DNA of 64,000 bases from Loripinus fragilis. Lineage: Eukaryota; Mollusca; Bivalvia; Lucinida; Lucinidae. The translations under genes and the position numbers were made by a program. The DNA lies in assembly GCA_964019695.1 (NCBI GenBank), contig OZ026517.1, positions 54,181,672 to 54,245,671 on the forward strand, written 5' to 3'. Within the stretch, counting starts at the first letter, position 1. Each line of letters starts with the position of its first letter. The notes beneath the pieces were generated by a model. That model searched no databases and was not told the origin of the DNA. It saw only the letters and a program-made list of their open reading frames with translations. Below, piece by piece: positions 55,926-64,000 of the stretch.

Positions 55926-58308
55926 TCTACCTGCCTGCCTGCCTGACTCGCTCGGGCTTACTGACCATTGTGATTACAGATTGGCCACAGTTAAATTATG
56001 TTGGATGGCAAACATACAGGCAGACGGACAGGCAGACATATCTATAATTTGTTAGACATTTGCTGTCATGCATTAAGGTATTTTGCTGTGGCTAGATTTA
56101 AATGACATGTTTTAAGGAAAGAAATCTAGCCTAGAGGCTTTCTACAAAATTATTTCGACTTCAAATAGGCTTACCTATTTTGACGTTTGTTAAAGCATCA
56201 GAAAAAATCATTTCTAATTCGCGACGTGAATTTAGCCGTGACCTGGTACCCAACCCTGGGTTTTCCCAGAAAAATATGAACAAACAGCAAACTCTTATCT
56301 TCGCCTCAAAAATACGCAAAACCATGGAAAACCAAAATTTTTGACGAAACTTGTTCGTTGTACTTAAAAGGTCTACCATTCGACGATTACTCTCTTCTTG
56401 CTTTGTTGCTTTGCATAGGCCATTTTTTTTTTGTTTTAAGGATATTCATGTGGACAATATGGCGTGGTGACTAAAATCTGCGGGTGCTTTGAATTTCGAG
56501 CTGTAACAAGACTAATGTGCTCTTTTGCTCCGAATTTCAGAAATAATCATAAGAGTTGCATAATATAGGTTATATTTTTGTTACTGAATGAAATAAAAGC
56601 AAAAAATAAATAAGTCAAATATTATACTGGGATAATCAGTTTTCGCCAACGTAAGCAGATATGGCTCTGAGGATAGCAAAACGAAATACAACCTGACCAG
56701 AAAAGGATTTTATCATAAAATTTCAACCTTTTATAATAATGTGTGATACCTTAGACCATCAAAATATGTTATTTTATTTTCAAAAACTTTGATTTGTTTG
56801 TGCACCCGTTTTTCCGCCATTTTGAAAATAGTAATCTAAGTTCGACAACTCTTGTTGACATGAAAAAAGAGGCCTCATAAAGGGTTGGATAGATAAAAAA
56901 TCAATAGGTGTTATGAGACAAACCTTTTTTTTCTTTCACTGAACAAAAATTATTGTTAAATTTTTATGATTTAATTTATTGTAATCAAAAATATTTCAGT
57001 CACATATTTTTTCAATATTCAATTTAAATTCAGATTGATTTGAACCCCTAGGTTCATTGGGATGCTACCACACAGACTGTAAATGAAAAAGTAGACATAA
57101 AAGCTTTCTTTTATGTACTTTAGGGATACATCAAGCCACTGCAGGTGAAAAATTGATATAATTTATCAAAAAATCATTTTTAGATATATGGTCCATACAG
57201 CTGCTTATTAGCCAGACCAATGATTCTGAGTCTTAACATTAATAAGAACCCCCTTATGATAAAATCAATGATTTCCCCACTTGGGACCCCAATACATCAC
57301 TGAGTTTTCTTACCTCCATCGTGGGGATGTCAACGGAAATGAAGATGGAGGAAGCGATGTATTTACCGAATAAAACATATCAGGATCATAATTTAAAGAT
57401 TGGGGTTAAAAAGAATTAGTGAAAATGGCGGGAAAACATTGATGCAGGCAAGTGACCATTATTTTATCACTCTGATAAGTATTTTCTTACTGCTTTTCAA
57501 TTTAACAGACAGCTTTTCTTCTGCCCTTGGAAATCCCCTTTTCAGAATGAGCCTGTGACTTCACACAAGTGAGAAAACGATGGGAATGTTCAATTGGCGA
57601 AAATACATTCTTGGCGAAATTAGCTTACTCCACTATACCTTGAAGTTAGCCAATTTTTGTCTATCCACTCTCCCATTTGTCTTCATCATTTAAGCTTTTT
57701 GCACGAACATGTAGTGTAATGATGTGATCTAGCAAACACGGAATGTAAAATTTCCAAAATTCATTTCACAAAGTCACTATTCTTGCTGATTCAATAGCAC
57801 CTAATCCTCATAGATAGCCATTGGCAATAATATACATGTCAGTTATACAGGTAAGTTTACACACACACACACGTCTACTAATCTTTCTACTTCATAGCGA
57901 AATACAAAAACTGTGTGAGGGCTAAGCGGGTCTTGATTCGTGCATGTATCATCGTATTCTCGTGTCACTATCTATATCATAGCAATTTGGTAGAGATGCA
58001 CAGGCTTGGCTGAGCTTTCGTTGCTCGATAATGCGATAGGTTCCATAAGCTCATGTGCTGACTCATATATAGCTTGTGAGTTTTATAGTGCTGGTCAAAA
58101 TCCAGTTTTGAGGCCCTGTCACATTACATAACATAGGTCCAGATAGGCATTTTTTTCAGGGTAGAACTGTGAATATTTTCTTATCTATAAGTCCAAACAT
58201 TTGTTTTGGTGCTCAAATGAATCGTCTTCTTGAGAGGGATTTTTTGGGAAGCCACAGCTAATGTTTCCTTTTGAAATAAGAAAAATAAGTTGTGAAATCG
58301 CATGTGCG

Positions 58309-58625
58309 GATCCAGAGGGGGAATATGGGGTCCCCCCCCCCCCTGGAAAATCACAAGTTATATGGGTTTCTATAGAAATTATCCATTGGACCCCCCCCCC
58401 CCCCCCCCCCCCCCCCTCCATGGAAAAAGTTGCCCCCCCCCCTTGAAAAAGTTGGACCCCCTCTGAAACCTTTAAAAATAATAGTTTTCTTTGAAATAAC
58501 CATTGGACACCCTCTGTAAAACTGTAAAATAAGCTGAGGACTAAAAAACAAAAAACAACGTTGTCAGAACTATTTTCTGGCAAGTGGACCTGGACCCCCT
58601 GGCAATAATCCCTGGATCCGCACAA
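58309..58625. mobile_element. GGATCCAG MITE with long C runs
   Basis: TGCGGATCCAGAGGGGG and CCCTGGATCCGCACA ends; the interior has a C run of more than 20 bp around 58,391-58,416. The Gly-rich and Pro-rich ORFs across it are artefacts. Confidence 0.8.
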
Positions 58626-59819
58626 GAATTGCATTATTTTTTAGAGGCCTGCTCAATGTGAGTCTGCATTCCCTGATTTGATTCTTACTTACCTGTACAT
58701 CCTCACAGTCTTATCAGAATGCAAGTGAGGATGACCAGTAAATACCACAATCACAGACCAATTCACCAGAGGCACAAAACAATAGCTACCACACGACAGC
58801 AATTGCACAATAAGAGATAAGCAGCTCTGATGATTGCAAAAGTGTATAGTGCATTACAGAACAAGGACCTTATTTTGTGTCTTAGGTCTTATTTTACTTC
58901 AAATGTCGACAGAGACTCTATCAGGCTGGACACGTTGGGTCATTGCTGGTTGCATCATCGGCCTTAAAAGTTCTGCTATTAAAGCTCTTTTTTCATTTGT
59001 GTGAGCTGCTTGTAACCATGTTTCTGTATTATTATATTTCCACTATTCAACCACTGTCACGATGCTTTGTGTGCTTCTATTAATCTGCTTGTTCTTAGTC
59101 CAAAATCAGCCTGCGCACCAATACAGTAAATGGGTGGTGTGAGCTGGCAAGGGAGTGCCTACGTGTACGCAAAAAATGCATGTGCGTACCACTCTGCGCA
59201 ACCAGTATAGTTTCTTAAGCCACTAACTTTGATTTTCTGAAGAATAAACTGGAAATATTGTATTAACTCTTTGCCCCCCCCTGGCAATGTTATGATACTC
59301 TTTTGTCGTCTGCTGCTTTTGCTGTTGTTGTTGTTGTTTTTTGTTTTTGTTTTCAAAATCATCTTTTTTAAAATAATTCTTTTAGGCATACCATTTGAGT
59401 GTCAAACAGATTGTATCCAGATTAGGCCCTACATATTATCTGACCTGTGGGTCCAATCTGTTTGCAAAGGTTATCAGCAGATGACACTCAGAAGGTAATG
59501 GAATAATTGCGTGTCTTGGGAGCTAGTTTAAACCATATGAATGCTCTAAACCAGGGCTTTGCCCCCTGACCCCAATCTAGAGTGCATATTCTATAAAAAA
59601 AATTGCCTCAGGCTGGTATCAAAAGAGATGACAGCTGAGCTGCCACCTTTTTTTTTTATTAAACATCACTCTCATTTTTAAATACATTTTTTATCTTTAT
59701 GTTCTATTCATAGTAAAAATTAATTAAACTTAATGGATTACTAGTATCAGCTCAATTTTTACTCTAGTGTTTTCAGTGTATGACAGTAATTACTCATACA
59801 TTTTTCAGTGTGTTGCACT

Positions 59820-60038
59820 ATGGGGATTGGCTGTATGTTGGTGGTTTGCTCGTTACTGGCCATGATTTTTGTTTTACTTCATTGTCATCCAGCAACTAAA
59901 AAGCTTTGTCCCCATGCAGAGGTCATGCTAGCTTTTCGCGACCATGGAATTATAACGACTTCCTCCAATAAGACAGAACCCAATGTTACCTATACGAATC
60001 GGCTTCTGCTTGTTCATCATAGGAATTTCTGCTCATAA
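59820..60038 (+). CDS. Possible small membrane-protein ORF inside the TTAA element
   Basis: From ATG 59,820 the frame reads MGIGCMLVVCSLLAMIFVLL, a strong single membrane segment, then a 52-residue tail with NKT and NVT glycosylation sequons, ending HHRNFCS. An acceptor-like TTTTTCAG precedes it at 59,801-59,808. The layout is that of a type II membrane protein, but no homologue is known to me and the position inside a transposon makes chance or a captured exon possible. Confidence 0.25.
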   Translation: MGIGCMLVVCSLLAMIFVLLHCHPATKKLCPHAEVMLAFRDHGIITTSSNKTEPNVTYTNRLLLVHHRNFCS

Positions 60039-60530
60039 TCATCTCGAAGCAAATATTATTTGGAGAACAAAGGTATTCTTTGTATTTTCCTATGAAAGCA
60101 GTTGATTGGTAGCCCTGTTCACAGGTGTTGATATACATGTACATTACGCCTAGCCGGCTATTTTATGAGTGTTAGGTGCTATCGAATAAGCAGGATTAGT
60201 GACCTTGTGAAATAAATTTTGGAAATTTTATGAATTCGTTTTGCTGGATTGCATATCACACTACATGTTCGTGTAAAAAACTTTTATTTACAATGGAGAT
60301 AAATTGGAGAGCGGGTAGGCAAAAATTGGCTAACTTCAAGGTAATATTTGACTTATTTATTTCTTGTTTTTATTTCATTCAGCAACAAAAATATAAACTA
60401 TATTATGTAACTCTCATGATTATTTCTGAAATTCAGAGCAAAAGAGCACACTGGTCTTGTTACAGCTCAAAAGTCAAAGCACCCGCAGATTTTAGTCACC
60501 ACGCCATATTGGCCACATGAATATCCTTAA

Positions 60531-61095
60531 GGCCAATTTGAGTGGGTGTGGCTAAATTGAAAAAGGAAACCCCACTAAGACCCTTCCAGAATTTATGCTT
60601 TTTTCTCCTCTCTGGGTTCTATACTCCAGTGAATGAGTGGTTAAATATACCACATTTGTAATACAGACCTTCTTTTAAATTCTGACAGCCTGGCCACGCC
60701 TCTAGCACCTAGCTAGCCATGATCCCCCATTTTCTATCTAACTCTAGTCATAGCACTGAACTCAGGGCGATATGATAGATTTTTATGTTATCATCCAGAT
60801 CGAAAAAAATCTAAAGTCGCATTTAAATGGCGTTTCACTGGCATGCTGATGATGGCCCAGCTCGGTAGCTTCTTAATGTTTCAAGAGATTAGGACCAGAA
60901 TTGCTAAGAAACCCTATATTTTTGTGATTTTTCAGGGGGGGGTTCGGACGGACCTCTGGTCCCCCCTCTGGATTCGCACATGTAATTTTCATAAACTAAG
61001 ATGCCTTTTCCTTTATGATTAATGAAATTTATTCAATTTCGGTGTTTGTAAAGGTGATATAAGTTTGGTAAACAATCGAGAAATTACGTTGTGTA
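60531..61095. other. Unassigned DNA with a half GGATCCAG-type end
   Basis: CCCCTCTGGATTCGCACATG near 60,963-60,982 is one end of the MITE family at 58,309. Nothing else. Confidence 0.4.
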
Positions 61096-61301
61096 CAGTA
61101 AAACCTGTCTTAAGCGGCCACTCCAAAATCGACAAAACAAAGATCTTAATGGCATGGTAGCTTAATTAAGGTCAAAAGCATTGCAGAATGCTCCAAGAGG
61201 AGCATTCTGCTATACTTTTGACCTGTATTAAGCAATAATTTGTCTTTAAAATTAGTTTTCTGGTCTTCCTTTTGAGTGACCGGTTCAGACAGGTGTTACT
61301 G
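61096..61301. mobile_element. pogo/Tigger-like MITE, TA target
   Basis: CAGTAAAACCTGTCTTAAGC and its diverged inverse ending AGGTGTTACTG, with TA at both sides (61,094-61,095 and 61,302-61,303). CAGTNNAACCT ends are typical of the pogo branch of Tc1/mariner. An inner palindrome AGCATTGCAGAATGCTCC lies in the middle. A single similar end occurs at 45,984. Confidence 0.75.
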
Positions 61302-61734
61302 TATTCCAAATCTGCAATAAAAGCAAATCATATAGATAAATGATATTGATTTATCCTAATTTACCTGTGTAAGACACTTGACAAAGCTGCTTGGGTTATT
61401 ATCGATAAAACATTGAAATAAGCAGTCACTCTAATATATGTCACTGTTGCCCACCACGATAAAAAGTCAAGTGGTGAAAATTGTTATCACATGGTGACAT
61501 GGTCAATAAACCCAGATGTAAACAATAACATTTGAAGGGTCTTTAAGATGGGAAAAGATCAAATATAGAAAGAAGTTTAAAAGCGTGAAAGTGGAGGATA
61601 AAGTTAAAATAGTTAAGAATAGCTAAAATCTGATGTAAAAGAGCAAGTGAGGCTATATGGGCGGGAATGTTGCAGGTTGTATTTATTACAGGCCTCCAGA
61701 TAAAAGTGTGTAGCTGAAAATTATTTTACTTATT

Positions 61735-61810
61735 TCTCAACCAAAGCATGTTGTTGGTACTCAAAAGAACCGTCTCAATGAGACGGTTCTTTTGAGCACC
61801 TAAAACATTG
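61735..61810. mobile_element. Fold-back MITE, GAACCGTCTCAATGAGACGG family
   Basis: CTCAACCAAAGCATG...ACTCAAAAGAACCGTCTC and the inverse form a hairpin; related copies at 16,905, 35,265, 35,793 and 58,190. Confidence 0.75.
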
Positions 61811-62544
61811 GTAAGAATATAATTACAATTTTACGTTCAAAATTTTTGCTTTTAAACTGAACCAATGAGTTCATTGAAAATCATAGATGTTGAAATGTAA
61901 AATTTTATTGTCAGATTCTAAATTGAAAAAAAGTCGCAATTTTTAGCTTTACGATGTTTATGCTGATAAAATTGCCATACAATCACAGACAGTTGGGGTC
62001 AGTAGAGAAAAACGAGGACCCCGCCCTTCATCCCCCTTAAACTCTTACATTTTTTTTTATTTTAAATTTGCCATTTTGTATGCTTGAACACATACAGATG
62101 TTAGAAAATTGCCCCTAGAACATATGGAAAACGTTTGAAAAAATGCTTATTCGGCAGCTCTTGATGGTTAAAAAAAAACACAAGTTCAGGGGGGATGAAG
62201 GGTGGGGGAGTCCTCGTTTTTCTCTACTGACCCCAAGTATCTGGTTAAAAAGGTAGCGATGGATTGGCCAATAGTGTAAAACTGTCCGGTGGTAAAATGA
62301 TTATATGAATTATTTCAAATTTAAGGATATGTGTTGTATGCTGGCTTATCTCTTTAAACACTAGCCTTATATAAGCAGCAGACAACACCTTTTTCAACTC
62401 TTTGGGACAAATTTTTCACGATATTTTTGTTGTCTGCTGATTTTTTTCAAACTTTAAATTTTTCAACCAGGTGGGTGTCAAACTGTTTGCAAAGGTTACC
62501 AGCAAATTACATACAAAGTAGTCAATTGCACTAAGCAGGCAAGA
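61811..62544. other. Unassigned AT-rich DNA
   Basis: A pair of inverted blocks, AGTAGAGAAAAACGAGGAC (about 62,001) and GTCCTCGTTTTTCTCTACT (about 62,210), encloses about 200 bp. A hairpin with CAGCAGACAAC arms lies at 62,378-62,440. No gene. Confidence 0.55.
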
Positions 62545-62738
62545 GAGCGCAGTGGCTCAGTGGTAGAGTGCTTGACTTGAGATCGAAGGGCCGCTGGTTC
62601 GAGCCTCACCGGCATCACTGTGTTGTATCCTTGAGCAAGAACATTAATCCTAGCTAAGTACTGGTTCAACCCAGGAAGACCCGTCCGTAAATAACTGAAA
62701 GATTGTTGATGGGACAAAAAGAATCAAATCAAACAAAC
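62545..62738 (+). repeat. tRNA-derived SINE, full copy
   Basis: GAGCGCAGTGGCTCAGTGGT, then GGTTCGAGCCTCACCGGC, CCTTGAGCAAGAACATTAAT, ACTGGTTCAACCCAGGAAG and the tail AAGAATCAAATCAAAC. Box A and box B are well kept, so this copy is fairly young. Confidence 0.88.
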
Positions 62739-62849
62739 TAAGCAGGCAAAGAGTACATGTAACAGCTTCTGTCAGGCTCGACATTCTATGTGAATTTTCT
62801 GTTGGCAGACATGCGAACCCATCACATTATTGGAAGAAAATACCCTATA

Positions 62850-62990
62850 CAACAAATGTCGTCTGCTTTTGCTGTCTTCTAAAATGTTTTAGAAGCCTCT
62901 TGACCAAACAGTGTTGACCCAGATTAGACCTGAAGGAGCAGTTTGATCTGAGTTCACAGTGTTTGTCTCTACACCTACATTAGTCAATAA
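62850..62990. repeat. TTAA-family MITE core with AACAGTG hairpin
   Basis: GTCGTCTGCTTTTGCTGTC, AAATGTTTTAGAAGCCTC and the AACAGTG hairpin (62,906-62,965) match the inside of the MITE at 33,642-33,881; the outer ends are lost. Confidence 0.6.
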
Positions 62991-63138
62991 TGTTAGAAAA
63001 TATATGCACACCACTTGAGAAGACACTTTTTTCAGTCACAATAGGGTTAATTCGAAAAAAATATATCAATTTTTGTTTAGAGTTTAGTGAAAAAACAACA
63101 GTATTTGAAAATGTTGCAAATTTTAGGTGTGTAGTAAT

Positions 63139-63327
63139 ACACCGGATAGGCGGCAATCAAAAACACTCTTAACAATCAATGAATGTGGTTCAAAAATCGC
63201 TAGAAACAGTGTTTTGGATTGCCATTTGTCACCAGACTTGTGACAAATGGCAATCAAAAACACTGTTTCTAACTATTTTTGATCTATGTCTATAGTATTA
63301 GCGTTTTGATTGCCGCCTATCCGGTGT
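63139..63327. mobile_element. Fold-back MITE upstream of the last exon
   Basis: CACCGGATAGGCGGCAATC and GATTGCCGCCTATCCGGTG are exact inverse ends. A second hairpin inside (TGCCATTTGTCACC / TGACAAATGGCA) makes a 190-bp fold-back. Flanks AGTAATA on both sides suggest a 7-8 bp target duplication, as in hAT elements. Confidence 0.88.
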
Positions 63328-63402
63328 GAGTAATAAGCCAAATTTCAAATTTTATTTTCAGATATTCTTGAATGAACCAGCAGAAGACATTTCATTGTTG
63401 TG

Positions 63403-63891
63403 ATGACAGTTCCATGGCAGTCTGCTGATGAGGAGCAGCATACCAACCCTGATCAAGAAACAGTGCAGTCAGATTCTTATCACCAAGAACTAGAACTTGA
63501 GCTTGAATTTATCCCTACTGTTGAACTATGCTTTATCAAATTTGACGTTGAACCTGAGAACCATATACATTCTTCTAAAACTCCAGTGTCAGTTCACGAT
63601 GTTTACTTCAACTTACACAGCAGAACGGTTTCGGAAGCACATAACTTAGCAGGAAATGATTGTGTCTTGATTGGTAAAGGCGGTACTAGCACATGCAAAT
63701 ATCAGAAATTTACATTATTCATTGTGGTTATAACACATTATGAGCCAGTGAAATTTGAATATGACAGCTGTCAGATCAAAGTGAAGACTAGTGGTAAACA
63801 CAGGAAGTTGATGCTGAAGTCGAGCTTCATTGCACTAGATGTTGGCGAAATTGGTGATAGTATGCTAAACGTGTGTGCAGTAAAAACTTAA
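63403..63891 (+). CDS. Unknown protein, 162 aa, probably a host terminal exon or single-exon gene
   Basis: The frame opens at GTG 63,400, but ATG 63,403 is the first methionine. An acceptor-like TTTTATTTTCAG ends at 63,361, and the frame is closed upstream by TGA at 63,373, so the part between would be leader. AATAAA follows at 63,911-63,916, 20 bp after the stop. Composition is protein-like: acidic N-terminal region (ELELELEFIP), then alternating hydrophobic/polar stretches suggesting beta strands (VYFNLHSR, KFTLFIVVITHYEPVKFEY, SSFIALDVGEIGDSML). This faintly recalls a TNF-like beta sandwich, but the order of motifs is not convincing. No signal peptide or membrane segment. A fold-back MITE ends 34 bp before the acceptor. 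Confidence 0.5.
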   Translation: MTVPWQSADEEQHTNPDQETVQSDSYHQELELELEFIPTVELCFIKFDVEPENHIHSSKTPVSVHDVYFNLHSRTVSEAHNLAGNDCVLIGKGGTSTCKYQKFTLFIVVITHYEPVKFEYDSCQIKVKTSGKHRKLMLKSSFIALDVGEIGDSMLNVCAVKT

Positions 63892-64000
63892 AAAACTACT
63901 TTTGCCTTGAAATAAACTGTAAATAAGTGATTCATAAATTAAATTTTCATAAATGATTCAGATTGCTAAATTTTACTGTATACGTATCACATTTGACTAA

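Larger units (their letters stand above)
56440..60526. mobile_element. 4.1-kb TTAA transposon
   Basis: GGATATTCATGTGG and CCACATGAATATCC are flanked by TTAA at 56,436-56,439 and 60,527-60,530. TIRs are about 190 bp and over 85% alike (GGTGACTAAAATCTGCGGGT in both). A subterminal segment ACCTTGAAGTTAGCCAATTT is also shared by 57,640 and 60,340 in opposite orientation. No transposase recognised. Inside are a GGATCCAG MITE (58,309), a hairpin fragment (58,190-58,240) and the ORF at 59,820. Confidence 0.88.

Noticed and set aside
58185..58634. Gly-rich and Pro-rich ORFs
   Set aside because: They run through G/C homopolymers of a GGATCCAG-ended MITE; no protein family and homopolymer length is unreliable.
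59801..63891. One gene for a type II TNF-like ligand joining the membrane ORF (59,820) to the 162-codon ORF (63,403)
   Set aside because: The first ORF lies inside a TTAA transposon and ends in a stop without a donor, and the second is closed upstream in its own frame.

Overview
The window looks like nuclear DNA of a mollusc, most likely a bivalve. It is AT-rich and intron-rich, packed with miniature inverted-repeat elements, tRNA-derived SINEs and fold-back elements of types common in clams and mussels. The species cannot be named from sequence alone. Three layers can be read: a virus-like Polinton/Maverick at the left end, a host gene whose exons are spread over more than 26 kb, and a mass of nested DNA transposons.

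Region 1 (1-6,713) is the right-hand part of a Polinton/Maverick (adintovirus-like) element. Its protein-primed family-B DNA polymerase gene lies on the minus strand and is broken by two in-frame stops and a frame change. Beyond it lie five compact small genes, each with its own TATA box. Two encode zinc-knuckle and short helical proteins. Three (4,281-4,460 minus, 4,830-5,150 minus, 5,408-5,803 plus) are each followed by a replication-dependent histone-type 3' end: a 6-bp stem, a UUUC loop, and (perfect in two of the three) the U7-type downstream element CAAGAAAGA. Two of them share a divergent promoter with TATA boxes, CCAAT boxes and CATTC cap sites, as in paired histone genes. I think this is the most interesting system in the window: a selfish DNA element whose genes carry host histone-gene expression signals. 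The element ends in subterminal tandem repeats and a long hairpin.

Region 2 is a host gene on the minus strand, seen as four exons with good splice sites and compatible phases: kringle A (33,332-33,613), kringle B (20,900-21,160), CUB first half (17,880-18,073) and CUB second half (7,132-7,288). It encodes a secreted or membrane protein with two kringles and a CUB domain; other exons must lie outside the window or are not recognised. The Polinton sits in the intron after the last visible exon. TTAA-type MITEs, palindromes and tandem repeats crowd to within 12-40 bp of several exon edges.

Region 3 is everything else, mainly nested repeats. The clearest are: two copies of a long-TIR element with CACACTGG termini and perfect 5-bp target duplications (9,642-12,002 and 12,218-14,534); an 8.1-kb TTAA element (22,380-30,521) whose two ends carry ACCG motifs every 10.5 bp; a 4.6-kb element holding a 58-bp hairpin satellite that reverses direction in the middle (37,393-41,965); a fold-back element with arms of 1.6 kb or more around a decayed ORF (about 49,600-54,350); and a second TTAA element (56,440-60,526). 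No intact transposase, integrase or reverse transcriptase was recognised. A 162-codon ORF with a poly(A) signal (63,403-63,891) closes the window.
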